DNA from: JBEKTY01 sp049515555
GTDB lineage: Bacteria; Planctomycetota; Planctomycetia; Pirellulales; Thermoguttaceae
Assembly: GCA_049515555.1 (NCBI GenBank)
Contig: JBEKTY010000008.1
Coordinates: 21,867 to 85,866, forward strand
Direction of reading: 5' to 3'
DNA length: 64,000 bases
This document shows positions 9,324 through 19,400 of this stretch, piece by piece. The first letter of the stretch is position 1. Each line of letters opens with the position of its first letter. The position numbers and the translations under genes were made by a program. A model generated the notes under the pieces. The model ran no database searches. It was not told the DNA's origin and worked only from the letters and a program-made list of their open reading frames with translations.

Positions 9324-10808
9324 ATGTCGGGCTTCCTTTCCGATCTCATTTATACCGCGTTGATGACGCTGACCGGAACCATGGCGGGGTGGTGGCTGCA
9401 CCGCTTCCTGCGAGACTCCGGTCCAAGCGGCAAGAAGGAGTTTCACGCTGCCCAACAGGTTCTCACCCGCTTGCAGGACCTGGCCACCCACATGGCGGAT
9501 AACGTGGACCAGCACAGCAGCCGGGTCGAGCAGATCAACCAGGAATTGAACCTGGCCAACGCGGGAAACCCCGAGGCCGTCGTCTCCGCCGTGGCTCGGC
9601 TGATTGAGGCCAATCAACAGATGCAGGAGCAACTGAAGACGACCGAGACCAAGCTGCACGAGCAGGCGCAGTTGGTCGAGACCCGCTCGGCCGAGGCGCG
9701 GACCGATGCCTTGACCGCGCTGCCGAACCGCCGCGCCTTCGACGACGAGTTGAATCGGCGATTCGCCGAATTCCGCCGCTACCGCCGGAAGTTTTCGCTG
9801 ATCATGGGCGACGTCGACCACTTCAAACGCTTCAACGACGAGCAAGGTCACCAGAGCGGCGATGAAGTGTTGCGGGGGGTGGCGCGGGTGTTGCGAACGG
9901 CGGCCCGCGGAGCCGACATCGTCGCCCGCTATGGCGGCGAGGAGTTCGCCGTGATCCTGCCGGACACCGCCGGCGATACGGGGGCCAAGTGCCTGGAGCG
10001 CATTCGCCAGAGCGTCGACACGGTGCGCTTCCGCCTGCTCTCCGGCGAGATCCACGTGACGCTGAGTTTCGGGCTGGCCGAGGTGCGCACCGGGGAGGAC
10101 CCGGCGGCCCTGATTCGCCGCGCGGACGAGGCCCTGTATGCTTCCAAGGCAGCGGGCCGCAATCGCGGCTCCTGGCACGACGGAAAGACGATTCATGCCA
10201 TCGCTCGTCCCACTGACGCGCCGCCGGAAAACGCCGTCCCGCCGGCGCCCGTCACGCCGCCCGATGCGCGGACCGCGACTGCGGACCAAAGAAATACGCT
10301 CTGCAGTCGCAACGAGTTCTGCCTCAACGTCGGCCGCCGCCTGGCCGAATGCCAGCGGAAGGGCCCGCCACCGGGCGTGCTGCTCATGCGCGTCGACGGC
10401 TACTCGGCGCTCATCTCCGAGCACGGCCCGGAAGCCGGCGCCGTTGTGCTCCGCAGCACGATCCAGTTCCTCGAGGCCTCGATCCGCGAAATGGACGTGG
10501 GCACCGTCTATGGCGAGGCCACCTTCGCCATGCTCCTCTGCTGGGCGAAGCAGTCGGACCTGATCAACATCGCCGAGCGGCTGCGGCAGGCGATCTCCCG
10601 CTGCGTGCTGCCCCTGCGGGGCTCCGCCTTTCAGTTCACCGTCAGCATGGCGTGTGCCGTGGCGGTGCCGGGCGAAGGCGCGCCGACACTGCTGGCCCGG
10701 GCGGAAGAGGCCCTCCAGTCCGCCACCACGGCGGGCGGCAATTGCATCTTCTGCCACACCGGCCAGCGGCCCGAGCCGGCCGCTATGGCACTCGAAGCCA
10801 TCACCTAG
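9324..10808 (+). CDS. GGDEF diguanylate cyclase with a second degenerate GGDEF domain
   Basis: From the ATG at 9324 the protein has 494 residues; a TTG at 9306 is an alternative start. It has one N-terminal membrane helix (about 3-28), a coiled-coil region (about 50-125), then a GGDEF domain. DALTALPNRRAFDD, DVDHFKRFND and the catalytic GGEEF (residues 204-208) are intact, as is the RxxD inhibitory site (RGAD, 195-198), so it should make cyclic di-GMP and be product-inhibited. A second region (about 325-490) has the same layout (RNEFCLNVGRRLAECQ, LMRVDGYSALI) but VYGEATF where GGDEF should be, so it is predicted to be catalytically dead. There is no obvious sensor domain beyond the helix. Confidence 0.88.
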   Translation: MSGFLSDLIYTALMTLTGTMAGWWLHRFLRDSGPSGKKEFHAAQQVLTRLQDLATHMADNVDQHSSRVEQINQELNLANAGNPEAVVSAVARLIEANQQMQEQLKTTETKLHEQAQLVETRSAEARTDALTALPNRRAFDDELNRRFAEFRRYRRKFSLIMGDVDHFKRFNDEQGHQSGDEVLRGVARVLRTAARGADIVARYGGEEFAVILPDTAGDTGAKCLERIRQSVDTVRFRLLSGEIHVTLSFGLAEVRTGEDPAALIRRADEALYASKAAGRNRGSWHDGKTIHAIARPTDAPPENAVPPAPVTPPDARTATADQRNTLCSRNEFCLNVGRRLAECQRKGPPPGVLLMRVDGYSALISEHGPEAGAVVLRSTIQFLEASIREMDVGTVYGEATFAMLLCWAKQSDLINIAERLRQAISRCVLPLRGSAFQFTVSMACAVAVPGEGAPTLLARAEEALQSATTAGGNCIFCHTGQRPEPAAMALEAIT

Positions 10809-10819
10809 CCCGCAAAACA

Positions 10820-10848
10820 TTGACACCGCCCGGTGAAGTGTGTAATGT
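10820..10848 (+). promoter_or_regulatory. Strong sigma-70-type promoter candidate
   Basis: TTGACA (10820-10825), a 17-bp spacer, then TAATGT (10843-10848). It lies about 100 bp upstream of the secreted protein at 10950. Confidence 0.6.
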
Positions 10849-10949
10849 TGATTGCAAGGGCACTCTGGCCGGCCAAACGTGGCCCGCGCCGCCGGGGTAG
10901 TGTTCGTGCTGCTCGGGACCGCGCCGCCGGATAGGTATGGGGGAAGGCC

Positions 10950-11735
10950 ATGATTCTCAACACAAGCGGCAAGTGGATCATTGCGGCGCTGCTGCCCACG
11001 CTCGGTTGGGTCGTCGTCGCACGGGGGCAAGATCCCGGCGACGACCACGGCCCGAAGGCCCGCCGCGCCCAGACCAAGGCGAAACAGAACACCGACGATG
11101 CAGGGCCGCCAGACCAGATCGGCGCCCTGGGCGACGACAAGAACGCACCTGGCGATAATAAGAGCGCCTTGGGCGATAAGAAGGAGGGCAGCAAGACCAA
11201 AACCCGCGGCGATCCGGCCAAGTCGGCCTTCGCACTACCCCGCGGTGTCGTGCTGAACAAGAAGCAGCAGGATGCCTACGAGGCGCTCAAGGCCGACCAC
11301 GAAGACGCCTTGCGCGACGCCGCCCAGCGCTTGCAGGATGCGACCGACGGCAAGGAAGAAACGGCCGCCAGCAAGGAGCTCAATGCCCTGCGGGCCAAGA
11401 TCCGCGCCGGCATTCAGGACATTCTGGCCATGCCTTACAACCAGGCCCCGCCGAATTCCGACCGCAAATCGTCCGAGGGCTCCTATCCCCCGCCGCCTCC
11501 CGATGGCGGCTACGGGTATCCGGTCAATCCGGGCGGCGGCTACTATCCTTGGTATCCCGGCGGCTACTATCCCGGATACTACGGCTACCATCACCGTTAT
11601 TGGGGCCGGCCCTATGTGTACGCGCCGCGCGGCTCGCAGGGCTCGTCGAACTCCCCGTCGCCCAGCCCGCCGCCGAAAACACCGCCGCCCAAGCCGCGCC
11701 CCAACAGCGGGTCGAAGCCGAAGTCCACCACCTAG
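10950..11735 (+). CDS. Secreted low-complexity protein of unknown function
   Basis: This 261-residue protein has an N-terminal signal sequence (WIIAALLPTLGWVVVARGQ). A Lys/Asp-rich section with repeated GDDKNAPGDNKSALGDKK-like units follows (about 55-80), then a helical charged section (about 95-160). The C-terminal 90 residues are Gly/Tyr/Pro-rich (GGYYPWYPGGYYPGYYGYHHRYWG) and end in a Ser/Pro/Lys tail. No known domain is recognised. The composition suggests a surface or periplasmic protein. A good promoter is visible at 10820. Confidence 0.7.
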   Translation: MILNTSGKWIIAALLPTLGWVVVARGQDPGDDHGPKARRAQTKAKQNTDDAGPPDQIGALGDDKNAPGDNKSALGDKKEGSKTKTRGDPAKSAFALPRGVVLNKKQQDAYEALKADHEDALRDAAQRLQDATDGKEETAASKELNALRAKIRAGIQDILAMPYNQAPPNSDRKSSEGSYPPPPPDGGYGYPVNPGGGYYPWYPGGYYPGYYGYHHRYWGRPYVYAPRGSQGSSNSPSPSPPPKTPPPKPRPNSGSKPKSTT

Positions 11736-11876
11736 CTGCGGCCGAGAAACCGCCCGGGGACTGTCCCCAGAAGGCGGAAGGCGGAAGGCGGAAGGGAGGC
11801 CGCACGGCGGGCACCGGCTCCTTCCGAAGAAAAGAGAGCAAGTCCGCTGGTCAGTGACGCGGGCAAATCCCCTGCT

Positions 11877-11910
11877 CCCCTCTCCCTCCGGGAGAGGGCA
11901 GGGTGAGGGT
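11877..11910. repeat. Family F element, copy 1
   Basis: CCCCTCTCCCTCCGGGAGAGG followed by GCAGGGTGAGGGTG. The palindromic core CTCTCCCTCCGGGAGAG recurs at 25037, 25231 and 61074. Confidence 0.8.
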
Positions 11911-11963
11911 GGGCAGGCAGCGACATAAATCATGGTTTATCGGGATCAGGGATTAGGGAAATT

Positions 11964-11985
11964 GCCGGCGGCTAACAGCCGCCGG
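11964..11985. repeat. GCCGGCGGCTAACAGCCGCCGG hairpin, copy 1
   Basis: An 8-9 bp stem with TAACA at its centre. An inverted copy lies at 28386-28409, and in both places simple ATCCCTAA-like repeats are adjacent. Confidence 0.65.
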
Positions 11986-12028
11986 ACGACGATCTTCATC
12001 CCCAATCCCTAATCCCCCAATCCCTGAC

Positions 12029-12721
12029 ATGCGAATTGCCGAAATCTTCCGATCCGTGCAGGGCGAGGGCCGCCTGACCGGCATGCCGAGCATCTTCATC
12101 CGTGCCAGCGGCTGCAACCTCCGCTGCCGCTTCTGCGATACCCCTTATGCCTCCTGGGAGGCCGAGGGCGAGGAGCTTTCGGTGCAGGAGATCATCGCCC
12201 GGATCCAAGCCTGGGCCGAGGCGCGGCATGTCGTTCTGACCGGCGGGGAGCCGATGCTGTTTGCCGAGCTTGTCCCGCTGTGCGCCGCCCTGCACGCCCT
12301 GGGAAAGCACGTCACCATCGAGACCGCCGGCACCCGCTGCCTGAGGGTCCACTGCGACCTGATGTCCGTAAGCCCCAAGCTCTCCAATTCCACCCCGGCG
12401 GCGGCGGCCGAGGGAGCGACGCGGATCGCTCAGCATGAGCAGTCCCGCCATGTGCCCGAGGTCGTCCGCCGTCTCAACGCCGAGTACGATTGCCAGTTCA
12501 AGTTCGTCGTAGACTGCCTGGAGGATTGCCTGGAGGTGGCGGCCTACCTGGCCGCGCTGCCCGAGATCGACCGCCGTCGGGTGATGCTCATGCCGCAGGG
12601 CGCCAGCCCGCAGGAATTGGCCGAGAAGGCGGCGTGGCTGGAGCCCTATTGCCGCCAGCAGGGCTTGACATTCTGCCCCCGGCGGCAGATCGAATGGTTC
12701 GGCGGCCGCCGCGGCACATGA
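12029..12721 (+). CDS. queE: 7-carboxy-7-deazaguanine synthase
   Basis: This 230-residue radical-SAM enzyme converts 6-carboxytetrahydropterin to 7-carboxy-7-deazaguanine on the way to preQ0. QueE signatures are clear: EIFRSVQGEGRLTGMPSIF at the N-terminus, the [4Fe-4S] cysteines in SGCNLRCRFCDTPYA (C29, C33, C36), the GGEP motif (TGGEPML), and a C-terminal QIEW. An internal segment (about 118-145, STPAAAAEGATRIAQHEQSRH) resembles the longer bacterial form. queC and queF lie 17-18 kb away; queD was not found. Upstream sequence consists of dispersed repeats. Confidence 0.93.
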   Translation: MRIAEIFRSVQGEGRLTGMPSIFIRASGCNLRCRFCDTPYASWEAEGEELSVQEIIARIQAWAEARHVVLTGGEPMLFAELVPLCAALHALGKHVTIETAGTRCLRVHCDLMSVSPKLSNSTPAAAAEGATRIAQHEQSRHVPEVVRRLNAEYDCQFKFVVDCLEDCLEVAAYLAALPEIDRRRVMLMPQGASPQELAEKAAWLEPYCRQQGLTFCPRRQIEWFGGRRGT

Positions 12722-12732
12722 AACGGCGCGGC

Positions 12733-12847
12733 TTAGGACCGGCGAATCAATTATTGTCGTGTTCGCCAACGTACTCATCTCGCTCCGCGAGATGGGCTTT
12801 CATCTCGCGGAGCGAGATGAGTACGTTTTTTGATTCTGTGGTCCTTA
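12733..12847. mobile_element. Family B palindromic element (MITE-like), copy 1
   Basis: A 115-bp element with imperfect inverted ends, TTAGGACCGGCGAATCAA on the left and TTGATTCTGTGGTCCTTA on the right. Its core is a hairpin (GTACTCATCTCGCTCCGCG with its complement, loop GGCTTT). A near-identical copy lies in inverted orientation at 55616-55730. It carries no gene. Its right end supplies the TAA stop of the gene at 12845. Confidence 0.88.
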
Positions 12848-13399
12848 CTGCTGCACTCGCCGCCACTCGTACTTCGTCCGGCCGTCCTGGTCGAGCAGCC
12901 GCAGGCGGTCCTCGGTCAATTCCAGGATCGGCTCATCGACCCGGTCCCCCATTGTCTTGAGGATCATCTGCACTTGGGCGTTGGGCTCGCCGCCGAGCGT
13001 TTGTTTTTTCAGGTGGCCGCCGGCCACAGACCAGGCCATGTCGAATCGCAGCCGTGACGCCGAAAGGGCCGCCCGCCAGCCGCTCAGCTCGACGAGCATC
13101 GTACCGGTTCCGTCTTCCTTGAGCGTCATGGTCCGATGGCCTTGGTAGTCATCGGCCCAAGTGCCCAACAGCATGTGGCGGAGGCGGTCGTCGGGGGCGG
13201 CGGGGCCTTGGGCGGCAAGGGCGTTGGAGTTGGCCCCCGGGGACGCGGCGCGGCCGGGGCCACCGCCCCATCGAGCGTAGAGAACCGAGCCCAGCACGGC
13301 GGCGACCAGCACGGCGGCCGCCAGGGCCACCAGCCGCCGGCGATGAGCGGCCGCCTGCTGTGCGCCCGGTCCGCTGGCAGTCGCTTCCGGGGGGCTCAT
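12845..13399 (-). CDS. Single-span membrane protein with lipocalin-like tail, unknown function
   Basis: 184 residues from an ATG that overlaps the upstream gene's stop (ATGA). A short cytoplasmic segment precedes one membrane helix (LVALAAAVLVAAVLGSVLYA, about 24-43). The outer part has the pattern of small beta-rich lipocalin-like domains (LGTWADDYQGHRTMTLKEDGTGTM). It is translationally coupled to the Cys-rich protein at 13396, which suggests they act together. The last codon is followed by a TAA that belongs to the end of a family B element, so the original stop may have been displaced. Confidence 0.7.
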   Translation of the reverse strand: MSPPEATASGPGAQQAAAHRRRLVALAAAVLVAAVLGSVLYARWGGGPGRAASPGANSNALAAQGPAAPDDRLRHMLLGTWADDYQGHRTMTLKEDGTGTMLVELSGWRAALSASRLRFDMAWSVAGGHLKKQTLGGEPNAQVQMILKTMGDRVDEPILELTEDRLRLLDQDGRTKYEWRRVQQ

Positions 13400-13851
13400 G
13401 GTCGTGGCCCTCGTTCGCGGCACTGCATGTAATACTTCTGCACGTAGGCGGCGCAGGATCGCCCGTTGGCCGCCGTCTCCGAGCAGCGGGCGGCGGGCGA
13501 CTTGGCCCGCTCCAGCACGGCCTTGGTCCGCGTAACGACCCCTTCCCGCACGTCCTGCTCGATATCGGCGCGGGTCAGACCAAGGCAGGCGCACATCGGC
13601 GCAGCGGGGTCTTTGGGATAGACGGCCGAGCGGAGGTCGGCCGCCAGAACGAGCCGCTCGAAACCGTCGAAGTATGCCACCGGGCATTGCGGCGACGGGC
13701 AGAAGTTGGCCGGCTCGGCCAGGCGACATCGCTGCTCCTGCGTGAGATAGGCGGCCAGGGTCTTGCTCCCCACCGGCTCACCCTTGCTGCCGCAGCGCGG
13801 GCAGTAGTCGGCGGTCTGATCCGGCTCGCGGACGAAGGCTTTGTTCATCAT
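13396..13851 (-). CDS. Cys-rich protein resembling the N-terminal domain of CopZ
   Basis: This 151-residue protein has nine cysteines. The order CPRCG (about 17-21), FCPSPQCPVAYF (about 50-61) and CACLGLTRADI (about 87-97) resembles the zinc-plus-[2Fe-2S] domain fused to some copper chaperones (CopZ of Archaeoglobus), where a Bfd-like CxC...helix motif holds the cluster. No heavy-metal-associated domain is fused here, so it would be a stand-alone version. Function is inferred from motif pattern only. It ends in ATGA overlap with the membrane protein at 12845. A second in-frame ATG at 13848 is equally possible. Confidence 0.6.
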   Translation of the reverse strand: MMNKAFVREPDQTADYCPRCGSKGEPVGSKTLAAYLTQEQRCRLAEPANFCPSPQCPVAYFDGFERLVLAADLRSAVYPKDPAAPMCACLGLTRADIEQDVREGVVTRTKAVLERAKSPAARCSETAANGRSCAAYVQKYYMQCRERGPRP

Positions 13852-13893
13852 CCCAGCAATAGCCCACCCTGCGGGCGACGCGGCGGGCGGTGG

Positions 13894-14685
13894 TCAGTAG
13901 CTGCTGGCGACGCTCCTGCTCGGCGTGGTCTGGACGATCTTCACCAGGCTGAACTGGCCGTCCTTGACCAGGCCCACGCCGGGGGCAAACACCTTCTCGC
14001 GGCCCTCGTCCTCCGCCGTGCCCTTGACCTGCGTGCGGAAGCAATTGCTGAATTGCCCGGCCGGGGTCGTCACCTTCTCGCCCACGCCGATCACCTCGTA
14101 GCGGGTCCTGCCATGCCGCTGCACCAGCGTATCGCCGACCTTGGGCGCGGCGGGCATGGCCAGCCTGAACACGGCCCCATGGACCCCCGATCGCCAGCCG
14201 TCATGGCTTACCACCTTGCCCTCGTAGTAGTTTTGCACATGGACCCCAAAGCAGTACAGGGCCTTGCTTTCCTTGTCGATGGCGTAGTACTTCCACAACA
14301 CCTTGGTAGGTTGGCCGCCGCGCTGCTCCTTTTCCTCGACGACCCGCGTTTGGACGCCGTCGACCAGCTTGGTCTTCCGCCGCACCGTCACCGTGCGGGT
14401 CGAGGGGCCGTCGGCATATTCCAGCCGGTAGCCGGGCTCCAGGTTGAAGTAGGCGTTCTTGCCCACCGTGGTCAAATTGGCCGGATTGACCTGGGCGATG
14501 CTGGCCCATTGCGGCGATTCGTCGTCGGTCTCCGGCAGCGGAGTGCCGCCGGTCCCCACGTAGTAAGCCAAGGCCACTCCGCACGTCAGGCCGGTGCCCA
14601 CCAGGCCGATGATCACCGATGGCGACCGCCTGGGCAATCGAACTGCCCGAAAAAGATCACCAATAACGCGTAAAACAGATAGCAT
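13894..14685 (-). CDS. Membrane-anchored protein of unknown function
   Basis: 263 residues with one N-terminal membrane helix (SVIIGLVGTGLTCGVALAYYVG, about 23-44). The rest looks like an extracytoplasmic beta-rich domain: it includes EPGYRLEYADGPSTRTVTVRR, a central GKVVSHDGWRSGVHG segment, and a C-terminal block (FAPGVGLVKDGQFSLVKI) like that of secreted proteins that track polysaccharide or lipid carriers. No family was recognised with confidence. It lies 43 bp upstream of the CopZ-like gene on the same strand and may be its operon head. Confidence 0.65.
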   Translation of the reverse strand: MLSVLRVIGDLFRAVRLPRRSPSVIIGLVGTGLTCGVALAYYVGTGGTPLPETDDESPQWASIAQVNPANLTTVGKNAYFNLEPGYRLEYADGPSTRTVTVRRKTKLVDGVQTRVVEEKEQRGGQPTKVLWKYYAIDKESKALYCFGVHVQNYYEGKVVSHDGWRSGVHGAVFRLAMPAAPKVGDTLVQRHGRTRYEVIGVGEKVTTPAGQFSNCFRTQVKGTAEDEGREKVFAPGVGLVKDGQFSLVKIVQTTPSRSVASSY

Positions 14686-16466
14686 CTTCGCCAGTCCTTT
14701 GCCCCCTCAGCGGCCAGCCGCCCCTGCCATGCAACTTACTTCCGATTAGCGCCCGGGGAATTCTACTGAGCGGCCGTGGGTGGGGCTATGGCGCTTTGGC
14801 CGGAATCGTGCGAAGGCGGAGAATGTCGAGAATCTGCGGGATTTCGGCAGGGATTGGGGATTAGGGATTGGGACTTAGGTCTTGGGGCTTTGGTCTTGGG
14901 GCTTGGGTCTTAGGTCTTCGTCCCTCCGCCGTCAGTTGTCGGTTGTCAGTGTCCCGCTGCTTGCTGAACACTGAAAACTGAAAACTGAACACTCCCTCGC
15001 CCTCGCCCCTCTTCACTAGTGGCTAGTGCCTGGTGGCTGGTGGCTGGTAGCGAGAAGAAAGGGCCACTCACCCCTCGCCACTCCCCACTCCCCACTCCCC
15101 ACTCCCCACTCCCCACTCCTTTCCCCCTCTGAAGAAGAAGGTCACCTGCGCGGTGAACATTTCATGTGTGCAACACTTTGACGGGACTTTCGGGAGCCTC
15201 CGGTGTTGCACAAGTGGGCAATTCGTTTGCCGGCTGCCGTTTGCGATTCTGCCCGTCGTGCGTAAGTTCATACAACTTGTAAGGTACGTGTTGCACATGT
15301 TTTTTCCATCGGCTCAAAACGGCTGGCCGGGCGTTCCAAAGGTGGGGGAAATCTTGGGCTTTTTGGGCGTATCGCCCGGGAAATACGATACATCGGTCAT
15401 CTAGTGAACATTAAGCCACTTTTCCAGGATCACGCGCCAAACCCGGCGTGCACATAGGTTTTTTTGCCGTTGGTGGGGCGTGGTGACCCATCTTGCCAGA
15501 GCAATCGGCATGCCAGTTCCGGCGTAAACGATCGAGCAGCCACGGATGAAACACGGATTGAACACGGAAAGGACTCTTGGACATGAGCCAACCGCGAGAC
15601 AACAGATTGTTCTTGTCCGTGTTTGTTCCGTGTTCAATCCGTGGCTGCCCTAAATTGTCAAAGAGCGAGGCCGGCAATGTATCCGGCACACGCCGTGTGC
15701 CGCAATGCAGCCCATACACGCCGTGTGCGGAAAACGGCACACGGCGTGTGCCTGATACATTGGGCGGCGGCAGGCGGGATTATAACACTAGACCTGTACA
15801 GTTGTCTAGATCTGAACGTGCAGGAAATTTGGTGGGGCGGAAGGCGGCAGGAAGAAGGCGGGCATGGGAACACTAATTCACGCTGATAACCGCTGATTCG
15901 GTTGGGCCCGATTAGTGCAGATTAGGGTAAATCAGCGTTCCATCCTCGTCCCTCACCACTCGCCCCTCTTCGCCAGTGGCTAGTGGCTGGTGGCTAGTGG
16001 CTAGAAAGGGCCCCTCGCCCTCGCCCCTCACCACTCGCCCCTAGTCCCTAATCCCCCGCCCCTTCCCCCCACCATAGCTGGTTTTTCGGTGATTTTCGGG
16101 AATTTCTGGCCGCAATGGCTTAAACGCAGCCGGGGCTTGGTATAATCGGTGCCGGTCCCCCGTTCGTTCCACCCAACCCGAGTGGCACTACGGCGCTCGG
16201 TCGGCAGACACAAGTGCGATGTGAATGACCAAATCCCAATGACTAATGACCAATGACAAGCGGGCCGAGTGCGGCGAGTTTCTTGGTCATTGGTGCTTGG
16301 TCATTGGTCATTTCTCACAGGCAGGTACGGCACCGAGCGCCCTGACGGCCAACGGTTGGTCATTGGTGCTTGGTCATTGGTCGTTTCTCACCGCATTGCG
16401 GCCTGACGTGGCGCTGAAGAGGCGGGCGGGGTGGAGTTCGTGGAATTGGTTCCCCAGGGGTGAATC
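14686..16466. repeat. 1.8-kb non-coding accumulation of dispersed repeats
   Basis: No credible gene is visible. From left to right: GGGGATTAGGGATTGGG/CTTGGGGCTT simple repeats (14850-14920); CAGTTGTCGGTTGTCAG (14935-14950); GTGGCTGGTGGCTGG units (15018-15050); CCCCACTC tandem copies (about 15077-15119); an inverted pair of CACGGATTGAACACGG/CCGTGTTCAATCCGTG around 15545-15650; a family A hairpin (15676-15761); more GTGGCTAGTGGCTGG (15975-16005); and two copies of TTGGTCATTGGTGCTTGGTC (16282 and 16354). The adjoining gene start at 16467 also lies in such sequence. Confidence 0.75.
15676..15761. repeat. Family A hairpin, copy 1
   Basis: Starts AATGTATCCGGCACACGCCG and ends ACACGGCGTGTGCCTGATACATT, with an extra half-copy in the loop, making it longer than the other copies. 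Confidence 0.85.
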
Positions 16467-19400
16467 ATGCCGGCCACGCGGGTCTTGATTCAAACCGTGG
16501 ACGTACCACGCAGGCACGAAGACACGACGGAACAAACAGAGCGGTTGTACGAGCGCCGGCACGCCGCTCAAGCAAGCCGGTTACACCCGCGCGGATGCCT
16601 AAAGAAACTTCGTGCCCTTTGTGCCTTTGTGGTTAATTGCTTTCGGCGCAGGCCCTCGATCTTTCGGCCCGCGGCGTGCGGCTGTGTCGCTGTGATCCTG
16701 CTGCTGGTGCCACCGCTGCCGGCCCGCGCACAAACCTACTGGAACGCCTCGTCGGACAATTGGTCGGTGGCATCGGATTGGACCGCGGGCCTGCCGACCT
16801 CCAGCACCAACGCCTACATCGCCAACGGCGGCACCGCGACCGTCAGTTCCACCGGGCCAGCGTGCAGCTACCTTTACCTTGGCACTCCCGCCGGCAGTGG
16901 GTTGCTCCAAATGAGCGGTGGCAGCCTCGTGACGCAATGGGATGAGGACGTCGGCTACTCCGGAACGGGCAGTTTCACTCAGTCCGGTGGAACGAATTCG
17001 CCCAGCAGCAACCTCAATGTCGGGTACCTTCGCGGTAGCAGTGGGACATACACCCTAAACGCGGGCACGCTGTCCTGTACGAACTTTGAGTACGTCGGCT
17101 ATTACGGCACGGGCAACTTCGTGCAGACCGGAGGAAGCAGTGGCTTTGGTGCCTCCGTTTATCTCGGGTACAACGCCGGGAGCAGCGGAACTTACAGCCT
17201 TAACGGAGGGGCGTTGGGTGATATGAACGAGTATGTGGGCTACTCCGGCATAGGAAGCTTCACACAGACCGGCGGGACCAACGCGATCGCCGGCGGCAGC
17301 ACCACCAGCAACCTCTACCTGGGCTGCGGTTCCGGCAGCAGCGGGACATACAACCTGAGCGGGACCGGCCAGTTGTCGGCCCTGAGCGAGTACGTCGGAT
17401 ACGGTTCGGGCGCCACGGCGTTGTTCCAGCAGAGCGGCGGCTCGAACACGGCCAGTAATATCTCGATTGGCAGCGGCGGCCGCTACGTGTTAAGCGGCGG
17501 CACGCTCAGCATAAGCTACGGCGGAATCTCCAACCAAGGCACGATCGACCTCAGCAACAGTCAGGCCACCTTGACCGTCGGAAGTAATTGCATTGTCGAT
17601 CTTTCCCAGGCTGTCTTGACGAATGTCGGTTCCATGAACGTGAGCGTCGGGGCCAACTCACTGTTGATCGTCCCGCCGGGATTCAACCCGTCAACGGGTT
17701 TCGCCAGTTACAGTTGCCTGGGGATGACCCATACCGCGGGCACCACGCTCGTGGTGCCGGCCGGGCGGTACCTCGCCGGTTCGGGCTCGATCAACGATCA
17801 GGTGAGCTGCCAAGGAACGATTACGAACGCTTCCCCCTATAGCCCCGCCCTCGACCTCAACAACGGGCTGGTGATCTCTGGCGCCGGCAACGTTACCTTG
17901 GGGTGGCCCGGCAACGGCAACTACGGAAACCTGGTGGTCAACGATCCGGCTTCGGGGATCACGGGCGGGTCGCTCACCCTGGCAAACCAGTATGTCGGCA
18001 CTGCCGGAACGGGAGTGTTCACACAGTCCGGTGGGAGCAACGCCGTCTCCAACTACCTCTACCTAGGCTACAACCCCGGCAACAGCGGAAGCTACAGCCT
18101 GAGCGGGACCGGTACCCTATCCGCGGCTGCCGAGTACGTGGGCCTCAGTGGGGTAGGGGCCTTCGCGCAATCGGGCGGCGCCAACTCCGCGGGCTCTACA
18201 ATTTTTGTCGGCGCTTCCGCTGGGAGCACCGGCACGTACAACCTGCGCGGTTCGGGCCAGTTGTACGCGGGAAACGAGGAGATCGTTGGCTCCCAAGGGG
18301 CGGGCACTTTCACGCAGGCCGGTGGGACCAATACAGCTAATCTCGAACTCCTTCTGGCGAGCGCCTCTACCAGCTACGGGGCGTACAACCTGAACGGCGG
18401 AACGCTAATCGTCCGATCAATCATCGGCGGTTCCGGGACGGCGGCCTTCAACTTCAATGGCGGAATCCTGCGGGCCGTCGCCTCATTTTCCACCACGCTG
18501 CCCCTGACCTTGGGCGCTCCCGGCGGCAACGCAACCATCGACAGCGCTGGCTATACGGTTACCCTTTCGGGCACCGTTTCCGGTCCCGGAAACCTTGTCA
18601 AGATTGGCACCGGCACACTGGCCCTGGGCGCAACGAACACGTACACCGGCCCCACCGCAGTCAACGCCGGGATTCTCTCGCTGACAGGCTCCCTCAGCCC
18701 GAGCAGCGCCCTGATGGTCGGCGGCGGCACGCTCAGCTACGCCCCGACGGCCAACGGCGGCACCGGAAACTCGCAGACCGTCGCCGGGCTGACCGTCAAC
18801 GCCGGCCTATCGGCTGTCAACGTCACCACCGGCAACACGCTGGCCCTGGGCGCGATCACCCGCGGCGTCGGCGGGGTGGTCGGCTTCAGCAGCACCGGCA
18901 CGATCACCACCAGCACGGGCAACGCCAACGGCATACTGGGCCCCTGGGCCGTCTACGGCAGCGGCGCGACGACGGCCTACGCCACCGGCAACGGCACCAT
19001 CGCAGCCTACAGCCCGACCATCGTCAGCACGATCGGCGCCCTGACCGACCAGACCGGGACGTTGAATTATTCACTCTCAGGAGCGGGCGGCACGCTGGCG
19101 GCCCCCCTCTCGGCCAACACCTTGCAACTGACCGGCAGCACCGCCACCGCGATCGCCATCGGCGGGAATACGGTCACCCTGAACGGGATTCTGAACGAGA
19201 ATACCACGGCCGCCAGTTCGATCAGCGGCACCGCCGGCCTGGTGATCGGCGGCACAAAGGAACTGGTGTACGCCGGGCCGGGCAGCATGTCCGTGGCCTC
19301 GCCGGTTGTGAACAGCGCCGGCGGGGCGTCGGCTCTGACCATGGCCGGCAGCGGCACGCTTACCCTGACTGGTTCCAGCACCTACAGCGGCGGTACATAC

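Larger units (their letters stand above)
11736..12028. repeat. Repeat-rich intergenic region before queE
   Basis: It contains a family D core (GGGGACTGTCCCC, 11756-11768), AGGCGGA tandem units (11771-11798), a family F element (11877-11910), a GCCGGCGGCTAACAGCCGCC hairpin (11964-11983) and ATCCCTAATCCCC simple repeats just before queE. No gene is seen. Confidence 0.7.

Noticed and set aside
15077..15119. CCCCACTC tandem copies as a CRISPR array
   Set aside because: There are no spacers, the unit is 8 bp and no cas gene is near. The same applies to the GGGATTTA arrays at 28304-28489.
14686..16466. tRNA or structured RNA genes in the long intergenic region
   Set aside because: I looked for cloverleaf arms and T-loop GTTCGA signatures and found only repeat hairpins. 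A covariance-model search would be decisive.
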